A DNA stretch of 64,000 nucleotides from UM-FILTER-49-7 sp964599895 (GTDB taxonomy: Bacteria; Acidobacteriota; Holophagae; Thermotomaculales; Thermotomaculaceae): positions 33,386 to 97,385 of the forward strand of contig CAZRHT010000002.1 of NCBI GenBank assembly GCA_964599895.1. The letters run 5' to 3'. Positions within the stretch are counted from its first letter, which is position 1. The number at the start of each line of letters is the position of its first letter. Below are positions 25,917 to 34,857 of this stretch, piece after piece. The notes beneath the pieces were generated by a model that made no database searches, was not told the origin of the DNA, and worked only from the letters and a program-made list of their open reading frames with translations. Position numbers and translations under genes: made by a program.

Positions 25917-26279
25917 TTGGGTATTTCCAGAGAAATCAGTCTGAAAAAGCGACCGCAATTTCTTCGTGTTTATGACGAAGGACATAAAAAGAATTGTAGA
26001 ACCTTTGTCCTTTATTATTTAAGTGGTTGTGAAGAAAAGCGGTTCGGTTTTACTGTGTCTCGAAAAATCGGGAACGCAGTCATAAGAAACAAAGTGAAAA
26101 GAAGGCTCGGTGAGCTGGTGAGAAAACATTATGACCGCTTTAATGACGGCACATGGTATGTATTCAACGCCAAGCGTCGCACAGCCCTGGCTTCATTTGC
26201 GGAGTTGGATGCGGATTTCGAGCTATTTTTTCAGGAGGCACATGAAAAGGCTTCTGCTGATTCTCATCAAAGGGTATAG
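25917..26279 (+). CDS. rnpA: Ribonuclease P protein component
   Basis: The 120-residue basic protein assists the RNase P RNA in maturing tRNA 5' ends. The FTVSRKIGNAVIRNKVKRRL motif is the RnpA signature RNR region. The likely start is TTG at 25917, 3 nt after rpmH; no ATG precedes the conserved part, so translation probably depends on coupling to rpmH. Its 3' end overlaps yidD by 38 bp. Confidence 0.93.
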   Translation: MGISREISLKKRPQFLRVYDEGHKKNCRTFVLYYLSGCEEKRFGFTVSRKIGNAVIRNKVKRRLGELVRKHYDRFNDGTWYVFNAKRRTALASFAELDADFELFFQEAHEKASADSHQRV

Positions 26280-26451
26280 GAGATTTATTTCACCAATCTT
26301 TCCCTCGAGCTGCAGATTTACGCCGACATGTTCCCAATTTGGTTATGAAGCTATTGAAAAATATGGTAGTTGGAAAGGTGGTTGGCTGACTTTGAAAAGG
26401 ATTTGCCGATGCAATCCATTTCATCGGGGCGGCCATGATCCGGTTCCCTGA
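26242..26451 (+). CDS. yidD: Membrane protein insertion efficiency factor YidD
   Basis: The 69-residue protein starts MKRLLLILIKGYRRFISPIF and has the family cysteine pattern SSCRFTPTCSQFGYEA and ICRCNPFHRGGHDPVP. YidD is a small membrane-associated protein that helps YidC/Sec insertion. The start is fixed by AGGAGG five nt before the ATG at 26242, inside the end of rnpA. An open frame extends farther upstream to 26131 but only as a shadow of rnpA. Confidence 0.95.
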   Translation: MKRLLLILIKGYRRFISPIFPSSCRFTPTCSQFGYEAIEKYGSWKGGWLTLKRICRCNPFHRGGHDPVP

Positions 26452-26480
26452 GATGGGGAAATAATTACCAGGGAGAGAAA

Positions 26481-28118
26481 ATGGAGAAGCGTACTGTTCT
26501 GGCAATTGTGATTTCGATCGTTTTTATCCTGATTTGGCAAAAAATGGTGGTGGATAAGGTAAACCCGGTGAAAGCACCGCAAACTGTAGCTGTGTCGCAA
26601 AACGGCGACAATAAGACGCCGATTCCTGTGAACGAAAACATTGAAAAATCTGGCGTGGAATCTCCTAAAATAAGTCAACAAACAGAAGATATCGCTGCAA
26701 AAGCTACTGAAGCAGACTCGGATATGGCAAATGTTCAGTCTGGAGAGGATTTTCCGGAACAATTTGTGACCCTGGAAAACCAGTTCATAAAGCTCATATT
26801 CACGAACAAAGGTGGAAGGCTTCTTTCAGCGCAGATAAAGGGATATAAGGACGAAGCGGGCAGAGAGATGGAACTGGTGAACCCTGTAATGGCCGAACGT
26901 TCACTAACGCCATTTTCAACCGAGGGAAAGCTTGAATATTTGAACAAAATTGGATTTAAGGTTGTCGAAGGTCAGTCAAGTGTGTTATTTACATATGTTG
27001 CCGGAGATAAGAGAGTTGAAAAAAAATTCGAGTTATCCGAAGGGTATCAACTAAAAATAACCGTTCATGAACAAGGTTTCGGGGAATTGGAATTGAGTCT
27101 TGGCCCTGGAATTGATTCAGCAGAGAAATTGAACAGTCGGTACAGCACCGAAGACACAGTGGTTTTTTACACTGATGATAGTGTTGAGAGAATCAATAAA
27201 AAGAAATTGAAAAATGGGGCATTGGCCGAGACCAAGTTGGAATGGGTTGCGATTGAAGATAAATATTTTGCAAAAATCTTCAAACCCGATACAAAAGACT
27301 TGAAGATAATTGGAACAAAGCAGAGCTATAAAGGGGAAAAGAAAGATATTGATGTTTCTGATGTTGTTTTTGTCGGGAAGAACATCGAGGGGACCCTTTT
27401 TCTTGGGCCGAAAGATTACGATGTTGTGAAAAAACTTGGCAACCATTATGAGAAAATTGTCAATTTTGGATTTTTTGGTGTATTTGCGAAATGGTTGTTT
27501 TTTGCTTTGAGATGGATAAATGGATGGATACACAATTACGGGTGGTCCATTATTCTTTTAACAATTTTGATTCGATTATTAATTTTTCCAATTAGCCAGG
27601 CTGGCCTGAAGTCAATGAAGGACATGCAGCGGGTTCAGCCCAAAATGAAGGAAATTCAAGCGAAGTACAAAAAGTTCGGTAAAGACCTGACGAAGAAACA
27701 GGAGATGAACCGTGAAATTCAGGAGCTTTACAAGAAAGAAGGAGTAAGCCCATTAGGCGGGTGCCTGCCGATGGTTCTCCAGATGCCTATATTTTTCGCG
27801 TTCTGGAGCCTCCTGTTGAATGTGATTGAGTTGAGGCAGGCCCCTTTTATATTCTGGATAAGGGACCTGTCTGCGTATGATCCTTACTACGTTTTGCCGG
27901 TTTTGATGGGAGTCAGTCAATTAATTTCTCAGATGATTACCCCGTCTACAGGGGACGCAAACCAGAAAAAGATGATGTATGCGCTACCGATTGTGTTTAC
28001 GGTTGTTCTGGCAACGGCACCGAGCGGTTTGATTGTATACTGGACAACAAACAATCTGTTCCAGATTGTGCAGCAGATGCTTGTTAATCGTAGCATGAAA
28101 GAAGCTGTTGGGGAGTAA
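26481..28118 (+). CDS. yidC: Membrane protein insertase YidC
   Basis: The 545-residue YidC/Oxa1 insertase. The N-terminal helix (about 5-24: VLAIVISIVFILIWQKMVV) is followed by an acidic linker and the large periplasmic beta domain (about 90-335), as in Gram-negative YidC. The conserved membrane core follows: WSIILLTILIRLLIFPIS with the key arginine, KEGVSPLGGCLPMVLQMPIF, and PSGLIVYWTTNNLFQIVQQ. The periplasmic domain supports a diderm host. yidD is upstream, and jag begins 3 nt after the stop. Confidence 0.97.
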   Translation: MEKRTVLAIVISIVFILIWQKMVVDKVNPVKAPQTVAVSQNGDNKTPIPVNENIEKSGVESPKISQQTEDIAAKATEADSDMANVQSGEDFPEQFVTLENQFIKLIFTNKGGRLLSAQIKGYKDEAGREMELVNPVMAERSLTPFSTEGKLEYLNKIGFKVVEGQSSVLFTYVAGDKRVEKKFELSEGYQLKITVHEQGFGELELSLGPGIDSAEKLNSRYSTEDTVVFYTDDSVERINKKKLKNGALAETKLEWVAIEDKYFAKIFKPDTKDLKIIGTKQSYKGEKKDIDVSDVVFVGKNIEGTLFLGPKDYDVVKKLGNHYEKIVNFGFFGVFAKWLFFALRWINGWIHNYGWSIILLTILIRLLIFPISQAGLKSMKDMQRVQPKMKEIQAKYKKFGKDLTKKQEMNREIQELYKKEGVSPLGGCLPMVLQMPIFFAFWSLLLNVIELRQAPFIFWIRDLSAYDPYYVLPVLMGVSQLISQMITPSTGDANQKKMMYALPIVFTVVLATAPSGLIVYWTTNNLFQIVQQMLVNRSMKEAVGE

Positions 28119-28121
28119 AAT

Positions 28122-28769
28122 ATGGCGTTGGAAAAGAGTTTGTTTTCAGGAAAGGACGTTGAGGAAGCACTGGATAAAGCAAGCCAGTACTATAATGTTA
28201 ATGAAACGCTCCTTCAGTACAGAGTCGTGGCAAGGGATCAGTCTTTGTTTTCTCCGCTGAATGGTGAGGTGACGGTTAAAATTGAGCGAATAGGAAAGCA
28301 AAAAGGAAAACGAAAGGTTCCGGATCAGATTGAGAAGGTTGAGACTATGCTCAATGACCTGTTCCTGAAGGCAAAATTAGATGCAAAAGCTGTATACAGG
28401 CACACGAATGGATCTGTTGAGTTTGATGTCTCTGGAAAGGATACGGATCTTTTGCTAGAGAAGAATGGTACTTTGCTGGACGCGTTTCAATACCTTGTAA
28501 ATCGAATGATTCCTCGGAACACCAAGATGAAAATAGTGCTGGAATGTGAGTCTTTCAGGAGAAACCGGGTACGAGAGTTACAGAGTATGGCAGAAAAGGC
28601 AGCTTCAAAGGTTCGGGATTTTGGAAAGCCTTACCTTTTTTCTCCAATGAATCCGGCAGAAAGACGCCAGATTCACCTCGCATTGCAGGATGACAAGATG
28701 ATTTCTACTGAGAGTCTTGGTGATGGTCACTACAAGCGGGTGAAGGTGTATATTAAAAAGCGAGGATAA
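28122..28769 (+). CDS. jag: Jag / KhpB-type RNA-binding protein (Jag-N, KH, R3H)
   Basis: The 215-residue protein begins with a Jag-N domain (MALEKSLFSGKDVEEALDKA), has a KH-like middle (about 80-150, with DLLLEKNGTLLDAFQYLVNR) and an R3H domain near the C-terminus (PMNPAERRQIHLALQDD). Jag/KhpB proteins bind RNA and affect cell elongation and division in Gram-positive bacteria. The position between yidC and mnmE is the standard one. Confidence 0.92.
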   Translation: MALEKSLFSGKDVEEALDKASQYYNVNETLLQYRVVARDQSLFSPLNGEVTVKIERIGKQKGKRKVPDQIEKVETMLNDLFLKAKLDAKAVYRHTNGSVEFDVSGKDTDLLLEKNGTLLDAFQYLVNRMIPRNTKMKIVLECESFRRNRVRELQSMAEKAASKVRDFGKPYLFSPMNPAERRQIHLALQDDKMISTESLGDGHYKRVKVYIKKRG

Positions 28770-28771
28770 GA

Positions 28772-30094
28772 ATGGAGACAATCGGGGCAATTGCGACACC
28801 GGCAGGCGCCGGGGGTGTTGGGATTGTCCGTGTGTCCGGAGAAAATGCTGAGGAAATTTTCAACCGATTTTTTCATACCGAATATGCTGAAATAGAGGAA
28901 AGATATGCCTACCTTGGAAAAGTAACAGACAGGGAAGGGAATACTCTGGACAGCGGTATCGGTTTATTTTTCAAAGGTCCCAGATCCTATACCGGTGAAG
29001 ACATTGTCGAATTCCAAATTCATGGAGCTCCCAGTATTCTGAAACGTCTGTTACAGGAGATTTTGCAAAGTGGGTTGTCACGGTTGGCTGAGCCAGGTGA
29101 ATTTACAAGACGGGCCTTTCTCAATGGAAAACTTTCATTGACGGAAACAGAAAGGTTGAATCTGTTACTCCAGGCGGAAACAGAGCTACAGCTTCGGGTA
29201 GCCCGGGAATTAGAGAAAGGAAGATTGGCCCGAAGAGTCAGAGAAATAAGAGAGAGTATCCTTGCTTTGGGTAGCCGAGTAGAAGCTTCAATTGAGTATC
29301 CGGAGGATGATGAAACTGGAAGTGCCCTGGACTCTATTCAGGAGGAAGCATCTTCATTAGTGAATGAAATGAAAGGGCTTTCTGTCACGTATGACCGGGT
29401 AATTCATTGGGTAGAAGGGATCAGGGTTGTGATTGTTGGAGCACCTAATTCCGGTAAATCTTCCCTGCTGAACGCGATTGTCGGGTATCAGCGCGCGATT
29501 GTTACAGCAACGCCAGGTACAACCCGTGATACGGTTGAAGTGACAACTGATATTGAAGGCCTGCGGTGTACTTTTGTGGACACTGCCGGGTTTCGAGAAC
29601 CTGGGGATGAGGTGGAAGCCGCTGGAATTTCCCGAGCAAGGGACCAATTGGAATTGGCAGATGTAGTGATCCTTGTGTGGGATGCAGAAAATGTATCAGA
29701 ATCCAGGAATATTGAGAGCCTGATTCCCGCCAGCACCTTCGTGATTAAGATTCAGAGTAAAGTTGACTTACTGAATGAAATTCCCCCGGGTTTTGTTGCT
29801 GTCTCGGCAAAAACTGGACTTGGGATAGGGGAACTTTTGAGAATGGTGTGGGCATTGTTTGACAATGTGGATCTTGAGCATGTTTTCTTGTTCACCGAAA
29901 GGCAGAAGAGGGCAGTGGAGTCTGCTACCAATGAGTTAGAGGTGGTACTTTCTTTCTTAGGAGATGACCGAACAGTGGAAATGGCAGCGGCCCATCTCGG
30001 AATGGCATGCTGGCACCTTGAGACAATTATCGGTGTAGTTACAACGGATGAGATTCTGGATGGAATCTTTTCAAACTTTTGTCTGGGGAAGTGA
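28772..30094 (+). CDS. mnmE: tRNA modification GTPase MnmE
   Basis: The 440-residue GTPase acts with MnmG to modify the wobble uridine of certain tRNAs. The N-terminal folate-binding domain starts METIGAIATPAGAGGVGIVR. The G domain has GAPNSGKSSLLNA, TPGTTRDT and DTAGFREPG. The usual NKxD guanine-recognition motif reads SKVD here. The C-terminus FCLGK carries the catalytic cysteine motif. Its stop lies 4 nt before the mnmG ATG. Confidence 0.96.
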   Translation: METIGAIATPAGAGGVGIVRVSGENAEEIFNRFFHTEYAEIEERYAYLGKVTDREGNTLDSGIGLFFKGPRSYTGEDIVEFQIHGAPSILKRLLQEILQSGLSRLAEPGEFTRRAFLNGKLSLTETERLNLLLQAETELQLRVARELEKGRLARRVREIRESILALGSRVEASIEYPEDDETGSALDSIQEEASSLVNEMKGLSVTYDRVIHWVEGIRVVIVGAPNSGKSSLLNAIVGYQRAIVTATPGTTRDTVEVTTDIEGLRCTFVDTAGFREPGDEVEAAGISRARDQLELADVVILVWDAENVSESRNIESLIPASTFVIKIQSKVDLLNEIPPGFVAVSAKTGLGIGELLRMVWALFDNVDLEHVFLFTERQKRAVESATNELEVVLSFLGDDRTVEMAAAHLGMACWHLETIIGVVTTDEILDGIFSNFCLGK

Positions 30095-30098
30095 CGGT

Positions 30099-31949
30099 AT
30101 GGACAACTTTGATGTGATTGTCGTTGGTGCAGGCCATGCCGGTTGCGAGGCAGGTTCTGCAAGTGCTCGCATGGGTTTGAAAACGTGTCTATTGACGGTG
30201 AATCTGGATGTGGTAGGGCAACTTTCCTGTAACCCGGCTATTGGTGGTTTAGGCAAAGGCCAGATAGTACGGGAGATTGATGCAATGGGCGGACTGATGG
30301 GAGAGGTGATAGATGAAACCGGAATCCAGTTCCGCATGCTGAATAAAAGCCGTGGCCCTGCGGTTCAAGCACCCCGTGCACAGGCGGACAAAGTTATGTA
30401 TAGGTTGGCAATGAGAAGGCGTTTGGAGAACACCAGAAACCTCCGTGTTGTACAGGATGTTGCGACAGCCATATTGACGAAAGGAAACCAGGTGACAGGG
30501 GTTGAGTTGATATCCGGAGAAACACTTTCATGCAGGGCAGTTATTGTGGCGACAGGCACATTTCTCGGCGGACAGATCTTTATCGGGAACAAAACCTATT
30601 CTGCCGGTCGAAGCAATGAACTTTCGTCGATTGGGCTTCGGCAAAGTTTATTAAACCTTGAATTTCAGTTGAGTCGAATGAAAACCGGAACGCCCCCAAG
30701 GGTCCATCGTGATTCAATTGATTTTGGTAAAATGGAGATCCAGCCTGGAGATGAACCGCCAATCCCTTTTTCGTTTCGTACAGGTTTACTGAAATTGGAT
30801 CAGGTCCCCTGTTATTTGACATATACAAACGGAGATACCCATCGCGTGATCGAAGAAAATATGGAAAAGTCCGCACTGTTTTCCGGTGCCATTCAAGGTG
30901 TGGGTCCCCGGTATTGCCCTTCAATTGAAGACAAACTCAGAAAGTTCCCGGATCGGGTAAGACATCAGGTTTTCCTGGAACCGGAATCACGATTTACTGC
31001 TGAGTACTATGTCAATGGAGTTTCAACTTCCCTTCCTGTGGAGATTCAGAAGGCCTATCTGAATACAATCACCGGAATGGAAAAGGCGGAGATTACTCGG
31101 CCCGGGTATGCTATTGAATATGACAGTATTAGTCCTCTTGAGCTGCAATTGACACTGGAAGCAAAAAGCGTGAGAGGCTTGTTTTTTGCCGGGCAGATAA
31201 ACGGCACTTCCGGATATGAAGAGGCGGCAGGTCAGGGATTGGTCGCTGGAATAAATGCAGTACAGGTGATTCGAGGAGAAGCACCGCTGATCCTGGATCG
31301 GAAGGAGTCATATATTGGAGTAATGATTGATGATTTGATAACGAGGGGTGTGGATGAACCCTATCGGATGTTCTCTTCCCGTGCTGAATATCGATTACTG
31401 TTGGACCATCTTTCTGCGGACCGCAGATTGATGCCCTACGGCCACAAATATGGTTTGATAGCAACAGAGGTGTTTGACGCTATGGAAAGGAAATATAGTG
31501 AAATCGATCGGTATTGCTCAGAGGCGACAAAAGTTTCCATACGGGAGAGTTTTCAAACTACAAACTGTCTGGAAGAGAGGGGAATTGAGTGGAAAAATGT
31601 TACAACTCTGGAAAAATTGATTCGAAGGCCGGATGTGAATCTGGAAGAACTGAAGGGTGAAATGACGGCGGACTGGGTGCCGTTATGGCCTAGAGAGGTT
31701 TCTGCAAGAATTCGTTACAGGGGCTATGTTGACCGTGAGAACTCCAAGATTGAAAATACTGAAAAAATGAGGGCGATGTCGATCCCGAAGGGGTTTGACT
31801 TTAATAGACCTGGCTTATCCCGCGAGGTGATTGAGAAACTTCAAAAAGTTCAGCCAGCCACATTGGACCATGCTTCGAGAATACCCGGTGTAACACCGGC
31901 AGCAATCACGGTTCTATATCTAAGCCTTTCAAATGAAAAGAAAAAGTAG
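30099..31949 (+). CDS. mnmG: tRNA uridine-5-carboxymethylaminomethyl modification enzyme MnmG (GidA)
   Basis: The 616-residue FAD-dependent partner of MnmE. The dinucleotide-binding motif is VIVVGAGHAGCEAG at residues 6-19. Other hallmarks are CNPAIGGLGKGQIVREIDAMGG, MLNKSRGPAVQAPRAQAD, RMKTGTPPR and GTSGYEEAAGQGL. The start at 30099 is chosen because it gives the standard N-terminus MDNFDVIVVG with GGGGAAG upstream; an open frame 17 codons longer overlaps mnmE and is unlikely. Confidence 0.96.
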   Translation: MDNFDVIVVGAGHAGCEAGSASARMGLKTCLLTVNLDVVGQLSCNPAIGGLGKGQIVREIDAMGGLMGEVIDETGIQFRMLNKSRGPAVQAPRAQADKVMYRLAMRRRLENTRNLRVVQDVATAILTKGNQVTGVELISGETLSCRAVIVATGTFLGGQIFIGNKTYSAGRSNELSSIGLRQSLLNLEFQLSRMKTGTPPRVHRDSIDFGKMEIQPGDEPPIPFSFRTGLLKLDQVPCYLTYTNGDTHRVIEENMEKSALFSGAIQGVGPRYCPSIEDKLRKFPDRVRHQVFLEPESRFTAEYYVNGVSTSLPVEIQKAYLNTITGMEKAEITRPGYAIEYDSISPLELQLTLEAKSVRGLFFAGQINGTSGYEEAAGQGLVAGINAVQVIRGEAPLILDRKESYIGVMIDDLITRGVDEPYRMFSSRAEYRLLLDHLSADRRLMPYGHKYGLIATEVFDAMERKYSEIDRYCSEATKVSIRESFQTTNCLEERGIEWKNVTTLEKLIRRPDVNLEELKGEMTADWVPLWPREVSARIRYRGYVDRENSKIENTEKMRAMSIPKGFDFNRPGLSREVIEKLQKVQPATLDHASRIPGVTPAAITVLYLSLSNEKKK

Positions 31950-31953
31950 ACAA

Positions 31954-31969
31954 TGTTCCATGTGGAACA
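31954..31969. promoter_or_regulatory. parS centromere-like site
   Basis: TGTTCCATGTGGAACA differs by one base from the Pseudomonas parS core TGTTCCACGTGGAACA. It sits within a larger 10-bp inverted repeat, CAATGTTCCA-TG-TGGAACATTG (31951-31972), between mnmG and parA, the classical place for an origin-proximal ParB-binding site. Confidence 0.85.
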
Positions 31970-32043
31970 TTGCTGCAATGGCTGTGGATGTGGGCATTTG
32001 AGCGGGCAACTTTACCTTCTCTTTCAATGCGAGGTATGGTAAA

Positions 32044-32829
32044 TTGGTCGCTATGAGTAGAATTATTGCAATCGCAAATCAAAAAGGCGGGGTTGGGAAA
32101 ACAACAACAGCGATTAACCTGGCTGCTTCTCTTGCAGTGGCCGAAAAGAGAGTATTGTTGGTGGACTTTGACCCGCAGTCCAATTCAACCAGCGGGATTG
32201 GTATTGATAAGGAAGATAAAGAGAAAAATATCTACACTTGCCTTTCCGGAGATGTTCCTGTGCGAGACTGTATACGGGATACGGACTTGGAATGGTTGAA
32301 GGTGATTCCGGCGAACAGAAATCTAGCCGGAGCGGAAATAGAGCTGGTCAGTCAGATTGGAAGGGAGTTTTTCCTCCGGAATCTTCTGGTTCCATTGAAA
32401 GAGGATTTTGAATATATATTGATAGACTGCCCCCCATCTCTTGGTTTGTTGACGGTAAATGCGCTGGTTGCAGCTGAGGCCATCATCATTCCCATACAAT
32501 GCGAGTACTTTGCGTTGGAGGGGGTAACAGACTTAATGCGAACAATTTCCATGATTCGGGATAGCGTAAATCCTTCCCTGGAATTAGAAGGGGTCGTGCT
32601 GACAATGTATGACGACCGAACCAACTTGTCACAGCAGGTCACACAGGAAATCCGAAATTATTTCAAAGAGCAGGTGTTCGAAACGGTAATACCAAGGAAT
32701 GTCCGCCTTGGTGAGGCGCCCAGTTTTGGCCTTCCGGTTCTGATGTATGAAATCAAATCACGGGGGGCCCAGTCCTATCTGAAACTTGCAAAGGAGCTGA
32801 TTGAGCATGAAACGAAAAGCGTTGGGTAA
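32044..32829 (+). CDS. parA: Chromosome partitioning ATPase ParA (Soj)
   Basis: The 261-residue ParA/Soj ATPase moves ParB-parS complexes along the nucleoid. The deviant Walker A is NQKGGVGKTTTAINLAA, Walker A' is VLLVDFDPQSNSTSG, and Walker B lies in YILIDCPPSLGLLTVNAL. The start is uncertain: TTG at 32044 has GAGG nine nt upstream, while ATG at 32053 gives the more usual MSRIIAIANQ N-terminus but lacks a ribosome site. It overlaps parB by 23 bp, and a parS lies about 75 bp upstream. Confidence 0.95.
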   Translation: MVAMSRIIAIANQKGGVGKTTTAINLAASLAVAEKRVLLVDFDPQSNSTSGIGIDKEDKEKNIYTCLSGDVPVRDCIRDTDLEWLKVIPANRNLAGAEIELVSQIGREFFLRNLLVPLKEDFEYILIDCPPSLGLLTVNALVAAEAIIIPIQCEYFALEGVTDLMRTISMIRDSVNPSLELEGVVLTMYDDRTNLSQQVTQEIRNYFKEQVFETVIPRNVRLGEAPSFGLPVLMYEIKSRGAQSYLKLAKELIEHETKSVG

Positions 32830-33637
32830 AGGGATCCAGTCACTGATTCCCCAGACCCCTCCGTCTGAGAATTTGGCCGAAGTAGATATCTCCCGCATCA
32901 AACCGTCTCCCTACCAGCCAAGGCGCCGTTTTGATCCTGAAAAGTTGGAAGAACTTGCCACGTCCATACGAAATTCCGGGATTATCCAACCGGTAGTCCT
33001 GGCTAGAGATCCAGATGGAAATTACACTCTGATTGCTGGGGAACGCAGGTGGCGAGCTGCCCAATTGGCTGAAATGACGCGAATCCCGGCTGTTTTTCGG
33101 GATCTTCCTGAAGAAAAGAAGGCTGAATATGCCCTAATCGAGAATATTCAACGCCAGGATTTGAATCCGGTGGAAGAAGCATTGGCATACAAAAGTCTGC
33201 TGGAGCGGTATGAGTTGACCCAGGAAGAACTGTCGGATCGACTTGGAAAAAAGCGCAGCAGCATTACCAATATGCTGCGGATTTTGAGACTTCCTGAGGA
33301 AGTGCTGGCAGCGGTAGAGGATGGACAGGTCTCACTGGGGCACGCAAAGATTCTCTCTGGTATTTCTGATACTGACCGTCTGTTAAAGGCAGCGCGCGAG
33401 ATCCGGGAAAAAGGCTTAACTGTTCGGGCACTGGAAGCCCGCCTGAAAAAAGCAACAAAACCTGCTGCTTCAACAAAAAGAGCTGATGTATTTCTCCAGG
33501 ATGGAGAAGAGCGTTTGTCAAAGAAATTGGGAACCGGTGTGAAAATCAAGGGAGATTCCACCCGGGGGTCCATTGTGATTCGATATCATTCCAAAGAGCA
33601 ACTGATTTCGCTCTTTGAATCTCTGATAAAGAGGTGA
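32807..33637 (+). CDS. parB: Chromosome partitioning protein ParB (Spo0J)
   Basis: The 276-residue ParB CTPase binds parS. It begins MKRKALGKGIQSLIPQ. SPYQPRRRFD and the CTP-binding ERRWRAAQLA (in the GERRWRA box) are visible, with ENIQRQDLNPVEEA. The HTH region is around residues 140-185 (RLGKKRSSITNMLRILRLP). The ATG at 32807 is preferred, with AAGGAG ten nt upstream; a TTG two codons earlier is possible. Confidence 0.95.
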   Translation: MKRKALGKGIQSLIPQTPPSENLAEVDISRIKPSPYQPRRRFDPEKLEELATSIRNSGIIQPVVLARDPDGNYTLIAGERRWRAAQLAEMTRIPAVFRDLPEEKKAEYALIENIQRQDLNPVEEALAYKSLLERYELTQEELSDRLGKKRSSITNMLRILRLPEEVLAAVEDGQVSLGHAKILSGISDTDRLLKAAREIREKGLTVRALEARLKKATKPAASTKRADVFLQDGEERLSKKLGTGVKIKGDSTRGSIVIRYHSKEQLISLFESLIKR

Positions 33638-33640
33638 GGT

Positions 33641-34015
33641 ATGAAGGAAAAGGAAATGAACGGATTTCTGGATCAAGGCACAACATTCAAGGGTGATCTG
33701 GTTTTTGAAGATCTGCTGCGTATTGATGGTAAGTTTGAAGGGACGATTCGTTCTGAGAGCGAACTGATCATTGGCGACAGTGCACAGGTAAAAGGCGAGT
33801 TGACGGTAGACTCTGTTACCGTGAATGGACGGGTGGATGGAAAAATTACGGCAAAAAGTAAAATAGAAATCAACAGTCGCGCACGGGTTACGGGTGAGTT
33901 GCATTCACCGGTACTGTCTATACAGGATGGCGCTGTGTTTGATGGAACTGTTACGATGGGGAGCTCTCCTGTGGATAAAAAGGAAAAGCTTCCTGTCGGG
34001 GACAAGGGTAAATGA
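33641..34015 (+). CDS. Bactofilin
   Basis: The 124-residue protein is a bactofilin, a cytoskeletal beta-helix protein that polymerises without nucleotide. The core (about 8-105) has the recurring pattern DQGTTFKGDLVFEDLLRIDG, KFEGTIRSES, GDSAQVKGELTVDSV and NGRVDGKITA, with hydrophobic residues every few positions. The position right after parAB recalls myxobacterial bactofilins that act with the segregation machinery. It overlaps accD by 4 bp (ATGA). Confidence 0.93.
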   Translation: MKEKEMNGFLDQGTTFKGDLVFEDLLRIDGKFEGTIRSESELIIGDSAQVKGELTVDSVTVNGRVDGKITAKSKIEINSRARVTGELHSPVLSIQDGAVFDGTVTMGSSPVDKKEKLPVGDKGK

Positions 34016-34857
34016 GCTGGTTCAAGCGAAAAGACGATAAGATAACAACGGAGCTGTCGGACAGGGGGAAAATCCCAGCCGGGTTATGGGTTAAATGTGA
34101 TCAGTGTGGGGAAATTATCTATCAAAAGGAAGTGGCTGCTTTTGGAATGGTTTGTCCAAAGTGTTCGCATCATTTCCCCATTCCGCCACAAGATAGATTG
34201 GAGCAACTTTTCGAGGGAACTCCCTACAACTTTCTATTTCGGAATGTTCAACCGGATGATCCCCTTGGCTTTTCCGCTGCGAAGTCTTATCAGGATCAGT
34301 TGAAACGTCAGGTAGATAAGAATAAGATAGACGAAGCCGTCGTCGTTGTGGAAGGGAAGTTGGGGAAGCAACAAGTGATTGTTGCCATTATGGATTTTTC
34401 CTTTCTGGGTGGAAGTATGGGTTCTGTAGTAGGGGAGAAATTGACCCTTGCCGTGGAAGCAGCATTGAAGAAAAAGAAACCCCTGGTTATTTTTTCCTGT
34501 TCTGGTGGCGCAAGAATGATGGAGGGGGCGCTTTCTCTGATGCAGATGGCAAAAGTGAGTTCCGCTCTATCTCGGTTGGGCAAAGCGCATATTCCATATA
34601 TATCTGTACTGACCCATCCGACTACAGGTGGTGTAACAGCCAGTTTTGCCATGCTTGGAGATGTAAATATTGCTGAGCCGGGGGCTCTTGTCGGATTTGC
34701 CGGACCACGGGTCATTCAACAGACCATCAAAGCTGATCTGCCAAAAGGATTTCAGCGATCAGAATTCCTTTTGGCTCATGGGATGGTTGACCGTGTTGTT
34801 CCCAGGAACCGGATGAAAGATGAACTTATCACGATACTCAACCTGCTATATGCATGA
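34012..34857 (+). CDS. accD: Acetyl-CoA carboxylase carboxyltransferase subunit beta
   Basis: The 281-residue carboxyltransferase beta subunit makes malonyl-CoA for fatty acid synthesis. The N-terminal zinc ribbon has CDQCGEIIYQ and CPKCSHHFP (paired CxxC, residues about 29-52). The crotonase-like core has MDFSFLGGSMGSVVGEK, SGGARMMEGALSLMQMAK and HPTTGGVTASFAMLGD. The accD-folC order is common in bacteria; folC overlaps its end. Confidence 0.96.
   Translation: MSWFKRKDDKITTELSDRGKIPAGLWVKCDQCGEIIYQKEVAAFGMVCPKCSHHFPIPPQDRLEQLFEGTPYNFLFRNVQPDDPLGFSAAKSYQDQLKRQVDKNKIDEAVVVVEGKLGKQQVIVAIMDFSFLGGSMGSVVGEKLTLAVEAALKKKKPLVIFSCSGGARMMEGALSLMQMAKVSSALSRLGKAHIPYISVLTHPTTGGVTASFAMLGDVNIAEPGALVGFAGPRVIQQTIKADLPKGFQRSEFLLAHGMVDRVVPRNRMKDELITILNLLYA

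Noticed and set aside
26131..26241. Extended N-terminus of yidD
   Set aside because: The extra 37 codons are a shadow of rnpA; AGGAGG directly before 26242 fixes the start.
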